NCBI GenBank assembly: GCA_036495095.1
Contig: DASXNK010000004.1
Location: forward strand, 1-41,259
DNA: 41,259 bases
Direction of reading: 5' to 3'
Source: Candidatus Dormiibacterota bacterium
GTDB lineage: Bacteria > Chloroflexota > Dormibacteria > Aeolococcales > Aeolococcaceae
Made by a program: the position numbers and the translations under genes. Positions within the stretch are counted from its first letter, which is position 1. The number at the start of each line of letters is the position of its first letter. Shown piece by piece: positions 15,586 to 24,079 of this stretch. Under the pieces are notes generated by a model. That model did not search any database and had not been told where the DNA came from. It was given only the letters and a program-made list of their open reading frames with translations.

Positions 15586-16818
15586 ATGATCTCCACGCGT
15601 CCCCGCTCTCTTCCCGCCGCCCTGCTGGCCCTGGCCGGCTCCGTCGTGCTCAGCGCCTGCTCCGGCTCGTCCGCCGCGGGCCAGGGCCAGGCGGGCGCGG
15701 GCGCGCCCAGGGCCGCCCCGCCGGTGATCGCCATCTCGCCCGGCGACGGGGACGCCTCGGTCAAGCTCGACGCCCCGGTGCGGGTGAGCAGCATGGACGG
15801 CAGGCTCGACACCGTGGTCCTCCACTCGGTCGCCGACCCCACCCCGCTGGCGGGGCAGATGTCCGCCGACCACGCCAGCTGGACCTCGAGCGCGCTCTTC
15901 GACCCGGTCACGAAGTACCTGGTCGAGGCCACCGCGAAGGGGCAGAACGGGCTGACCGGGATCGCACGCGCCGGCTTCACCACCGAGGCCACCGCCGGCC
16001 GCCTCACCGCCGCGCCCCAGCCCGCCGATGGCAGCACCGTGGGCGTCGGGATGCCGGTGATCCTCCGCTTCAACACCCCGATCCCGCCGGAGCGGCAGGC
16101 GGCGCTGATCCAGCGGGTGACGGTGCAGTCGGTCCCGGCCACGGCCGGAGCCTGGCACTGGTTCGCCCCCACCGAGCTGCACTGGCGGCCCCGGGAGTAC
16201 TGGCAGCCGGGCACGAAGGTGACCGTCACCGCCAGCCTGCGCGGCCTCGACGCCGGCAACGACGTCTGGGGCCTCGGGGACTTCGGCTACTCCTTCGTCA
16301 TCGGCGAGAAGCACGTGTCGACCATCGACACCGTCAGCCACCAGATGACGGTCACCGCCAACGACCAGGTGGTCCACACCTATCCGATCAGCGCCGGCCG
16401 GGCGAAGAACCCGACCATCAGCGGCGTGCTGGTGGTGCGCTACAAGCAGTACGACGTGCTCATGGACTCGCAGTCGATCGGCATCCCCCGGTACTCACCC
16501 GACGGCTATTACGAGCACGTCTACTGGGACACGGCGGTCTCCACGTCCGGCTACTTCGTGCACAGCGCACCCTGGTCGATGTGGGCGCAGGGCAGCTCCA
16601 ACGTGTCCCACGGCTGCGTGAACCTGAGCCCGGCGCGGGCCCAGGAGTTCTACCAGTTCAGCCAGATCGGCGACGTCGTGCAGGTGACCGGCAGCTCGCT
16701 CACCGCCGACGCCAGCGACGGCGAGGGCGACTGGCAGATCCCCTTCGATCAGTTCGCCAACACCGGCGCGGGAGCGGCCACCCCTCCGGCGAGCGCCAGG
16801 CCGGGGGGCGGGCTCTGA
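15586..16818 (+). CDS. L,D-transpeptidase lipoprotein (YkuD domain)
   Basis: Peptidoglycan cross-linking enzyme that makes 3-3 bonds between meso-diaminopimelate residues, or attaches proteins. The 410-residue product starts at ATG 15586 with a lipoprotein signal peptide (hydrophobic core then LSAC, lipidation Cys near residue 23). Residues about 45-130 and 140-245 look like two Ig-like domains of the type found before actinobacterial Ldt catalytic domains (FNTPIPPERQAA, WRPREYWQPGT). The YkuD domain follows, with HSAPW and the active-site SHGCVN near residue 345. The frame is open upstream to 15499 but without a signal sequence. The last 70 bases overlap the convergent mrfB gene. Confidence 0.92.
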   Translation: MISTRPRSLPAALLALAGSVVLSACSGSSAAGQGQAGAGAPRAAPPVIAISPGDGDASVKLDAPVRVSSMDGRLDTVVLHSVADPTPLAGQMSADHASWTSSALFDPVTKYLVEATAKGQNGLTGIARAGFTTEATAGRLTAAPQPADGSTVGVGMPVILRFNTPIPPERQAALIQRVTVQSVPATAGAWHWFAPTELHWRPREYWQPGTKVTVTASLRGLDAGNDVWGLGDFGYSFVIGEKHVSTIDTVSHQMTVTANDQVVHTYPISAGRAKNPTISGVLVVRYKQYDVLMDSQSIGIPRYSPDGYYEHVYWDTAVSTSGYFVHSAPWSMWAQGSSNVSHGCVNLSPARAQEFYQFSQIGDVVQVTGSSLTADASDGEGDWQIPFDQFANTGAGAATPPASARPGGGL

Positions 16819-18113
16819 GCCGCGAGACGGCCGCGTAACCGCCGGCAGCGCCGCTCCCAGTCGACCACCCAGCCCCCCGCGGGGGCGCCCCGCAGCGCCG
16901 ACAGCCGCCAGCCCTCGAGCCGCGAGCACAGCTCCAGCGAGCCCTCGGCGACGGCGAGCGCCTCGGCGTGGCGCTGCAGCCGTTCCAGGCTGATGGCGAG
17001 GGCGCGGGCGGCGCGGAGGTCGCTCGGCCGGCCGCGCCAGAGCCGTCCGAGGATCTCGACCGCCTCGGCCTCGGCCGCGCCTCCGCGGCGGCGCAGCCGG
17101 GCCGCCAGGGCGTGGGCGGCCTGCCGGTCCCACGGCCCCCGCTCCCCGGCGACGGTGGCGCGGAGGTGCTCCTCCACCGACTCGGCCACCCCACTGCGCT
17201 CGAGGTGGACGGCGAGCCGGTAGCGGTCGGCGGGGTGGACCGGCGCCACCATCCGGCCCTCGAGGTGGGCGGCCACCCGCGCCGCCAGCACCATCGTGGC
17301 GCAGAGGTCGAGCTGGTTGTGGACCACCACCCCCTCGAGGACGCCCCAGCCGGCGCCCCGCAGCCAGGCCTGGTAGCGGGCCGGCGCCTCGCAGCCCGGC
17401 ACCTCGCCGTGGCGCTCCAGACCGAGCAGGTCGCGCTCGGCACGGCCCAGGGTGCAGGCGCCGAGGCGGTCGCGGAAGAGGCGGCGCACCGGAACCAGCA
17501 CGTCGCAGTGCATCCCCGCCTCGAGCGCCGCGGGATCGAGGCGGTTGACCACCAGCCGTGAGCGCAGCGCGGGCACGTCGAAGCTGCGGCCGTTGTAGGA
17601 GACCAGCACCCGGCGGCCGGCCAGCCGCGCCAGAGCGGCGAGCAGGGCCGCCCGCTCCGCCCCGGGGTCGACGAGCAGGACCTGGTCGATCTCGAGGCGG
17701 TCGCCCCGGGGCACCCCGATGCCGGCGAGGAAGGCGAGCACCCCGCTCCCCCGCAGCCCGAGGGTCTCGAGGTCGAGGACCGCGGCCGACGACGCGTCCC
17801 AGAGCGGCCGGTGCGGGCCGGGGTCGCCCAGGGTGAGGCGCAGCAGCTGGGCGGCGGTGACCGGCCCGGGGGCGCCGGCGCGCTCCAGGAACGGCCCCAG
17901 GTCGACGCTCACCCGGCGCACCCAGGCGATCCCGCCGCCCGCCTCCTGGGGCTCGAAGCCCCCCTGACGAGCGCCCTCGGCGCGCCGCTCCGCGACCGTC
18001 TCGAGCTCGCGGGCGACCCGTGGCCGGGGCGCGGTGGGTGCGCCCCCGCCGCCGAGGCGGGCCAGCCGCTGGCGCAGTGCCGCCACCGCGGCGGCGCGGT
18101 CGGCGACCTCCAT
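16749..18113 (-). CDS. mrfB: MrfB-like (YprB) DEDDh exonuclease
   Basis: Ribonuclease-H-like 3'-5' exonuclease of 454 residues; in Bacillus the homologue works with the helicase MrfA in repair of mitomycin-type DNA damage. Acidic residues fit a DEDDh site: D114 and E116 (LDLETLG), D179 (SYNGRSFDVP), H265 and D269 (VHNQLDL). Residues 1-70 are a basic, poorly structured lead. Residues about 290-435 are Ala/Arg/Leu-rich helical repeats resembling TPRs (AARALAISLERLQRHAEAL). The ATG at 18113 is nine bases after the mrfA stop, so the genes form an operon. Its 3' end overlaps the convergent L,D-transpeptidase by 70 bases. The role in this organism is inferred from the gene pair. Confidence 0.88.
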   Translation of the reverse strand: MEVADRAAAVAALRQRLARLGGGGAPTAPRPRVARELETVAERRAEGARQGGFEPQEAGGGIAWVRRVSVDLGPFLERAGAPGPVTAAQLLRLTLGDPGPHRPLWDASSAAVLDLETLGLRGSGVLAFLAGIGVPRGDRLEIDQVLLVDPGAERAALLAALARLAGRRVLVSYNGRSFDVPALRSRLVVNRLDPAALEAGMHCDVLVPVRRLFRDRLGACTLGRAERDLLGLERHGEVPGCEAPARYQAWLRGAGWGVLEGVVVHNQLDLCATMVLAARVAAHLEGRMVAPVHPADRYRLAVHLERSGVAESVEEHLRATVAGERGPWDRQAAHALAARLRRRGGAAEAEAVEILGRLWRGRPSDLRAARALAISLERLQRHAEALAVAEGSLELCSRLEGWRLSALRGAPAGGWVVDWERRCRRLRGRLAAQSPPPGLALAGGVAAPAPVLAN

Positions 18114-18122
18114 CCCGGCTCT

Positions 18123-20654
18123 CTAGGCTCTCGGCGCTGGCGCGCCGAGCGGTGGGATGACAGCCTTGCCCCTGCAGCTCTCCACCGCGATGTCGATCAG
18201 CGCCCGGGTGCTGCGCCGGGCGTCGACCGAGGCGGAGGGAGGCCCCACGCAGGAGGGGCAGCCGGCGCGGCAGCCGCAGCCGTCGACCAGCCCCCGGGCG
18301 GCGGCGAGCAGGCTGGCCTGCTCGCCGAAGAGGTGCTCGGCGAAGCCGATGCCACCGGGGACGGTGTCGTAGAGGTAGACGGTCGGCCAGCCGCCGGCGA
18401 TGCCCTCGCGGCGCTCCACCGCCGGACGCCAGCCGGCCACCTGCTCGGCCGGCTCGGTCACGGCGGCGGGCTGCAGCGGCGCCACCGGGGCGCCGGTGGC
18501 CGGCGGCAGCGGCGCGCCCCGCAGCTCGGCGTGGCGGCCGAGGTCGCGGGGATCGCACATGCAGAGCAGGCAGGCGGCGTGGTGGAGGGCGGCGGCGAGC
18601 CCGCCCAGCCCGGTCTCGATGGTGGCCCGGTCGAGGCCGCCGAGCGCCGCCGGGTCGAAGGCGAGCCAGGCGGCGGAGGTGTGGAGGTCCTGCTCGGGCA
18701 GGGTGATCGGGCCGGCGCCGATGGTCTCGTGGGTGAGGAAGCGGATCTTCTTGTAGATCGCCGCCAGCCGGCTGATGCGCACCTCGCCGTGGCAGCGCCG
18801 GCAGCCGTCCCCCTCCGGGCCTCCGTGGATCTCGAGCACGGCGATCGACAGCCGGATCTCGGCCACGGTGTGGTGGTCGACGGTGACGGGGTGCACGTAC
18901 GCCCGCTTCTCCTCCCAGTCGAGCCGCTCCACGTGGTACTGGGCGCCCTGGTGGATGTAGACGGCGTCGTCGTGCACCAGCACCGGGGCGGCGAACTGGT
19001 CGACCTCGCCGACCACCCGCCCGTGGCTGCCGGGCCTGCCCCCTGCGCTTGCCGCCCACTGCCCCTGCGGCCCCTGCCCGGGGCCGTCGGGCACGGTGCT
19101 GGTGTCGATGATCACCACGTTGCCGGCGCAGGCGGTGCGCAGGCTGATCGCCTCGGCGGGGAAGGCGTCGGCGCTCCAGAGGTAGCGGCCCGCGGAGCGG
19201 TGCACCAGCCCGTCCTCGGCGAGGCAGTCGAGCAGGGCGCCGACCTCGGCGCGGCCGAAGCGCTCGCCCTCGTCGAAGGCGAGCTCGAAGGCGGCCGCCT
19301 GGACGTGGCCACCGAGCACCAGCAGGTTGTCGGGATCGATCAGGCCGGACTCCGGCGGCGCCTCGAGCAGGTACTCGGGATGGGTGACGAGGAACTGGTC
19401 GAGGGGGCTGTCGGTGGCGATCAGCACCCCCAGCGAGGTGGTCTCGCGGCGACCGGCCCGGCCCAGCTGCTGCCAGGTGCTGGCCACGCTGCCCGGGTAG
19501 CCGACCAGCACCGCCGCGTCCAGCCGGCCCACGTCGATGCCGAGCTCGAGGGCGTTGGTGCTGACCACGGCGCGGACGCTGCCGTCGCGCAGCCCCGCCT
19601 CGATGGCGCGGCGCTCGAGCGGGAGGTAGCCGCTGCGGTAGCCGCGCACCGGGCCGGGACGGCCGGGCGCGGGCGGCGGATGGAGCCGCTGCAGGTAGGT
19701 GAGCAGCACCTCGACCGAGCTGCGGCTGCGGGTGAAGACGAGGGTCTGCAGGCCGCGGCGCACCAGCTCGGTGGTCAGCCGCCGGGCCTCCAGGGTCGCC
19801 GAGCGGCGCACCCCGAGGGCGCCGTCCACGAGCGGCGGGTTCCAGAACCACAGCCGCCGCTCCGCGCGCGGGGCGCCGCTCTCGTCGACGCAGTCGACCG
19901 GCCGCTCCAGCAGCCGCTCGGCGAGCTGGCGGGGGTTGGCGATCGTCGCCGAGCAGGCGATCACCACCGGGTCGCTGCCGTAGAAGTGGCAGAGCCGGCG
20001 CAGCCGCCGGAGCACGTTGGCGAGGTGCGAGCCGAACACCCCGCGGTAGCTGTGCAGCTCGTCGATGACCACGTAGCGGAGTTGTTGAAACAGGCGCACC
20101 CAGCCGGTGTGGTGGGGAAGGACGCCGGTGTGGAGCATCTCCGGGTTGGTGACCACGATGTGGCCCGCCTGCCGGACCGCGCGGCGGACCCCCGGCGGGG
20201 TGTCGCCGTCGAAGGTGGCGGCGCGCAGGCCGGGGGGCAGGTGGGCGGCGATGTCGCCGAGCGCGGCCAGCTGGTCCTGGGCCAGCGCCTTGGTGGGGAA
20301 CAGCCAGAGCGAGCGGGCCTCGGGGTCGCGCAGCCAGGCGTCGAGGACCGGGAGGGTGTAGCAGAGCGACTTCCCCGACGCGGTGGGGGTGACCACCACC
20401 ACGTCGCGCCCCGCCAGCGCACGCTCGACCGCCTCGGCCTGGTGGGAGTAGGGCCGGTCGACGCCCCGGGCGCGCAGCGCCTCGACCAGCAGCGGGTGGA
20501 GGCCGGCGGGCCAGGGGGCGTGGCGCGGCGCGCGGGCCTCGAGCCGGGCCTCGTGGACGATGCGCCCCGACAGCGCGGGGAGGCGGCGCAGCTGGTCGAG
20601 GGCGGCGGCGACGTGGTCCGCGGGGAGGGCGGCGATGCCGGGGGCGTCGGCCAT
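18123..20654 (-). CDS. mrfA: MrfA-like (YprA) DEAD/DEAH-box helicase with DUF1998
   Basis: Superfamily 2 DNA helicase of 843 residues. Walker A is TASGKS (residues 91-96), motif II DELH (198-201), motif III CSATIANP, motif IV TLVFTRSR, motif V VVSTNALELGIDVG and motif VI QQLGRAGRR. The C-terminal DUF1998 region carries a cysteine set (CMCDPRDLG, then CGCRAGCPSC near the end) known to bind metal in Bacillus MrfA. With the adjacent exonuclease gene this forms the MrfAB excision-repair pair; MrfA translocates and the partner degrades DNA. The ATG at 20654 is 83 bases from the divergent M16 peptidase gene. Confidence 0.93.
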   Translation of the reverse strand: MADAPGIAALPADHVAAALDQLRRLPALSGRIVHEARLEARAPRHAPWPAGLHPLLVEALRARGVDRPYSHQAEAVERALAGRDVVVVTPTASGKSLCYTLPVLDAWLRDPEARSLWLFPTKALAQDQLAALGDIAAHLPPGLRAATFDGDTPPGVRRAVRQAGHIVVTNPEMLHTGVLPHHTGWVRLFQQLRYVVIDELHSYRGVFGSHLANVLRRLRRLCHFYGSDPVVIACSATIANPRQLAERLLERPVDCVDESGAPRAERRLWFWNPPLVDGALGVRRSATLEARRLTTELVRRGLQTLVFTRSRSSVEVLLTYLQRLHPPPAPGRPGPVRGYRSGYLPLERRAIEAGLRDGSVRAVVSTNALELGIDVGRLDAAVLVGYPGSVASTWQQLGRAGRRETTSLGVLIATDSPLDQFLVTHPEYLLEAPPESGLIDPDNLLVLGGHVQAAAFELAFDEGERFGRAEVGALLDCLAEDGLVHRSAGRYLWSADAFPAEAISLRTACAGNVVIIDTSTVPDGPGQGPQGQWAASAGGRPGSHGRVVGEVDQFAAPVLVHDDAVYIHQGAQYHVERLDWEEKRAYVHPVTVDHHTVAEIRLSIAVLEIHGGPEGDGCRRCHGEVRISRLAAIYKKIRFLTHETIGAGPITLPEQDLHTSAAWLAFDPAALGGLDRATIETGLGGLAAALHHAACLLCMCDPRDLGRHAELRGAPLPPATGAPVAPLQPAAVTEPAEQVAGWRPAVERREGIAGGWPTVYLYDTVPGGIGFAEHLFGEQASLLAAARGLVDGCGCRAGCPSCVGPPSASVDARRSTRALIDIAVESCRGKAVIPPLGAPAPRA

Positions 20655-20737
20655 GGGCCACTCAGCCTAGGCGAACATCAGTTCGGTCCGCAAGCCCTCC
20701 CCACCCTCACGCCGCGGAGCCGTCACACTTGTCACCC

Positions 20738-22030
20738 ATGACATCCGACGTTGCCACCCCGACGGTGACCCGGCTCCCCAACGGGGTCACCCTGCTCGAC
20801 GCCCCCATCCCCTTCAGCCGCAACGTCGGCGTCGTGCTCATCGTGCGGGCCGGCTCGCGGGATGAGTCCGCGTCCACGGCGGGTCTCGCCCACTTCCTCG
20901 AGCACCTGTTCTTCAAGGGCACCCGGCGCCGGCCGACCACGATGGACATCAGCCGCGAGGTCGACCGCCTCGGCGCCATCACCAACGCCTACACCGACAC
21001 CGAGGAGGTCGCCTACTACGCCGAGGGCCCGGCGACCACCCTGGCGCCGCTCGCCGACATCCTCACCGACATGCTCAGCCGGCCCCTCTTCGCCCCCGAG
21101 GAGGTGGAGCGCGAGCGCAACGTGGTCCTCCAGGAGCTGGCCGCCCGGCTGCTCCGCCCCACCGGCTGGATCGGAGACCGGCTGCTCAGCGTCGCCTTCG
21201 GCGGCGGCCAGCCGATGTCGTGGTCGGCGGCGGGCTATCCGTCGGTCGTCGCCGAGGTCAGCCGCGAGGCGATCGTCGACTACCATCGCTCCTTCTACTC
21301 GCCCGAGTCGATGGCGCTGGTGGTGAGCGGGGGCGCCGGCCTCGGGGTCGAGGAGGCCGCCGAGCTGCTCGCCGACGTGCCCACGGCGAGCCCGCGGCCG
21401 CGCATCCCCGCGGTCTGGGGGCAGGGTGAGCGCTACACCGCCAACATCCGGCCGCTCTCCGCCCAGGAGGAGCCACAGGTCGACCTGGCGCTGGCGCTGC
21501 CCGGCATCCCCGCCCACGACCCCGACCGGGCGAGCCTGGCGGTGATGACCCACGTGCTCGGCAGCGGCATGTCGTCCCGGCTCTTCCACACCGTCCGGGA
21601 GCGCCACGGGCTCTGCTACCGGATCTCCGCCGGCCACGAGTACTTCGAGGACGCGGGGCTGTTCACCATCTCGACCGCCACACGGCCCGCGGACGCGGCC
21701 CGGGCGGTCGAGCTGTCGGTCGCCGAGCTGCGCCGCCTCGCCGTCGAGCCGGTGGGCGAGGACGAGCTCGAGGCCGCCCGCGCCTCGATGATCGGCCGGC
21801 TGCTCCGCAGCACCGAGACCGCCGGGAGCAGCGCGCACTGGTACGCCGCCCGCTGGCGCGCCGGGCTGCCGCTGCAGACCCCCGACGACCGCGCCAGTGC
21901 GATCGCCGGCGTCGGCCCCGAGCAGGTGCAGGCGGCCGCGACGAGGATCGCCGCCGGCCTCGACCAGGTCCGCCTCGCCTTCGTCGGCCCCGATGACCAG
22001 GGCGAGGAGATCCTCGCCGCGGCGAGCTAG
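20738..22030 (+). CDS. M16 family zinc peptidase
   Basis: Pitrilysin/insulinase-family metallopeptidase of 430 residues. The inverted zinc motif is H52-x-x-E55-H56 (LAHFLEHLFFKGT), with the third ligand E133 (NVVLQEL) 77 residues after H56, the normal spacing. N-terminal TVTRLPNGVTLL and the AYTDTEEVAYYA strand are typical of single-domain, homodimeric bacterial processing peptidases. The C-terminal half (about 220-430) is the usual inactive M16 repeat with HVLGSGMSSRLFHTVRERHGLCYRISA. No signal peptide is seen, so it is cytoplasmic. The ATG at 20738 is chosen over an in-frame TTG nine bases upstream. Confidence 0.93.
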   Translation: MTSDVATPTVTRLPNGVTLLDAPIPFSRNVGVVLIVRAGSRDESASTAGLAHFLEHLFFKGTRRRPTTMDISREVDRLGAITNAYTDTEEVAYYAEGPATTLAPLADILTDMLSRPLFAPEEVERERNVVLQELAARLLRPTGWIGDRLLSVAFGGGQPMSWSAAGYPSVVAEVSREAIVDYHRSFYSPESMALVVSGGAGLGVEEAAELLADVPTASPRPRIPAVWGQGERYTANIRPLSAQEEPQVDLALALPGIPAHDPDRASLAVMTHVLGSGMSSRLFHTVRERHGLCYRISAGHEYFEDAGLFTISTATRPADAARAVELSVAELRRLAVEPVGEDELEAARASMIGRLLRSTETAGSSAHWYAARWRAGLPLQTPDDRASAIAGVGPEQVQAAATRIAAGLDQVRLAFVGPDDQGEEILAAAS

Positions 22031-22047
22031 GGACGCCCGAGGCGCCC

Positions 22048-24000
22048 TCAGGCCTCGAGGCGACCCGTCGTCTGCGCGAGCCGGACCAGGCGCCGGATGT
22101 CCTCGCGCTCGGGTGCGACCGCGACGATCTTCCGGTAGACGGCGACGGCGCCGGCGTCGTCGCCGCGTGAGCGCAGCAGCTCGGCGATGCGCTCCAGGTA
22201 GCCGGTGGCGAGGGCGACCTCTCGGTCGGCGAGGCAGACGTCGGCGAGCCGCCACAGGGGCGCCTCGTAGACGGGGTCGGCGCGCCAGCCGGCGAGGTAG
22301 CAGTTGGTCGCGGAGCGGTTCTGGCCGAGGGCCAGGCAGCGGTCGCCGCTGTCGAGGGCGAGGTCGGCGGTCTCGCGCCCGGGCAGCTCGGCGGCGACGC
22401 GCTGGAGCAGCGCGGCGGCCTCGGAGCCGCGCTTGCGGCGCAGCTGCTCCTCCACCAGCTCGCGGGCGGTGGCGACATCGGGGATCCGGTCCGGGGCGGC
22501 CTGACGGCCCCGGCGGCGCTTGCGCTCCGGCTCGGCGAGGGCGGCGGCGATCCCGGCCGCCTCCTGGGCCGCCCGCACCGCCTCCTCGCGGCGCTTCTGC
22601 GCCATCCGCTCGGTGAGCATCTGCTGGCGCGGCGACTGCCGCACGCTCCAGCCGCCGGGGGCCTGCGGGGGCAGCACCGGCACCGCGGCGGCACCATCGG
22701 CGGTGGCCGGGATCACCGGCGGCGACGGCGGCGCCGCGGGCAGGTTCCAGCGCGACGCCACCGCCACCGGCGGCGGCTGCGGAGCCACCGGCGCGGGTAC
22801 GGAGGCGGAGGCGATCGCATCGCCCACCAGCGCGGGATCGGTGAGGTGGAAGCCGTCACGCGGCGCGATCGGATAGAGGCTGGGGGCGACCGGCACCACC
22901 GGCGCCACCGCCGCCACCGGTGCCTGAGGCGCCGGCAGCGTGTAGAACGCGGGGTGGATGGTCGCCCCGGCCGTGGAGGCCGGCGCCGGCGCGCCCGCGG
23001 CGGCGGGGGGCGGGGGCGCGTCCCGGCGGAAGGTCGGCGGCACCCGCATCGCCTCGGGGTCGAGCACCCCGGGAGGCGGCAGCGCCTCCATCAGGCGGAG
23101 GCGCAGCAGCACCGCGCGCGCGGCCGACTCCTCGGCGTCCTCGATCTCGCCGAGCATCGCGGCGGCGCGAGCCTCCGCCTCGGCGGCAACCCGGGCGGCC
23201 TCGGCCTCGGCGGCGCTCCGGGCCTCGGCCTCGGCGGCGGCCCTGGCCTCGGCCACGGCGGCGGCATAGGCCTGGGCGGCGGCCGCGGCGGCGGCGTAGG
23301 CGGGGGGCGGCTCGGGGGCGGCGCCGCCGCCGAGGGCGGGCAGGTCGACCTCCAGCCCCTGGGCCATCGCCTCCTCGAGCAGGCTGCGGAGTGCCGAGAC
23401 CTCCTCGGTGGCGGCGTCGGCGAGGTCGACCAGGCGGCCGGCCTCGGCCTCGCTCCACGCCTGCTCGCGACCGGGCTCGGTCTCGGAGCGGGCGATGGCG
23501 CGCGCCACCTCGGCGGTGACGGTGTCGTCGGCGCCGACCATGCCGCCGAGGTCGAGGTCGAGAGCCGGGTCGCCACCGGCGCGCTGTGCCGCCTCCACCT
23601 CCTCGACACCGATCAGCACCTGCCCCCACCGCGCCGGCCGGGCGGGCTCGAGCGGGGCCACCGGGGCCGCCGGCGGCGAGCTGGCGGGAGCGGCGTCGAG
23701 GGCGAGGAGGAACTCGTAGATGGAGCGGCGCAGCCGCTTGCTCAACGCCCGGGCGAGGTCCGCGGAGCCGGTCTCGAGCGCGAGATGGGCCGCCTCCTCG
23801 GCGACACCCAGCAGCGAGGTCTCGTCGAGGGTGCCGCGCTGCTCGAGCGCGGTCAGCCGGTTGTCGAGCAGCGACCGCAGCCCGGGCAGCTCGGCATCAG
23901 GGCCGAGGGCGGCGATCCCCTCACGCCAGGAGCGTCGCAGGGCCGCGGCGCTCGCCGACGGGTGCTGAACAGGTTGGGAGGAACCACCCGGATGATCCAC
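22048..24000 (-). CDS. Ala/Pro-rich protein with AEAEAR coiled-coil and C-terminal TPR-like repeats
   Basis: A 650-residue protein with no recognised enzymatic domain. Residues about 15-105 are helical (ALRRSWREGIAALGPDAELPGL, LARALSKRLRRSIYEFLLAL). Residues about 235-300 are an alanine-rich charged helix with repeated AEAEAR-like units, probably coiled coil. Residues about 320-470 are Pro/Ala-rich and disordered. A basic patch (KRRRGR) follows near 525. The last 110 residues resemble tetratricopeptide repeats (LWRLADVCLADREVALATGYLERIAELLRSRGDDAGAVAVYRKIVAVAPERED). This suggests a scaffold protein. It ends 17 bases after the convergent M16 gene. The start ATG at 24000 fits, with no better alternative. 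Confidence 0.72.
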   Translation of the reverse strand: MDHPGGSSQPVQHPSASAAALRRSWREGIAALGPDAELPGLRSLLDNRLTALEQRGTLDETSLLGVAEEAAHLALETGSADLARALSKRLRRSIYEFLLALDAAPASSPPAAPVAPLEPARPARWGQVLIGVEEVEAAQRAGGDPALDLDLGGMVGADDTVTAEVARAIARSETEPGREQAWSEAEAGRLVDLADAATEEVSALRSLLEEAMAQGLEVDLPALGGGAAPEPPPAYAAAAAAAQAYAAAVAEARAAAEAEARSAAEAEAARVAAEAEARAAAMLGEIEDAEESAARAVLLRLRLMEALPPPGVLDPEAMRVPPTFRRDAPPPPAAAGAPAPASTAGATIHPAFYTLPAPQAPVAAVAPVVPVAPSLYPIAPRDGFHLTDPALVGDAIASASVPAPVAPQPPPVAVASRWNLPAAPPSPPVIPATADGAAAVPVLPPQAPGGWSVRQSPRQQMLTERMAQKRREEAVRAAQEAAGIAAALAEPERKRRRGRQAAPDRIPDVATARELVEEQLRRKRGSEAAALLQRVAAELPGRETADLALDSGDRCLALGQNRSATNCYLAGWRADPVYEAPLWRLADVCLADREVALATGYLERIAELLRSRGDDAGAVAVYRKIVAVAPEREDIRRLVRLAQTTGRLEA

Positions 24001-24079
24001 ACGACCGATTCTCCCGGCCCGCGGTGAAGTCGCCTGCGTCGAGCCGTTGACGAACCCGTGACAGGAGCGACGGGTCCGG

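Noticed and set aside
23150-23300. Repeated GC-rich units resembling a tandem DNA repeat or CRISPR
   Set aside because: They are irregular codons for AEAEAR-like protein repeats; there are no spacers.
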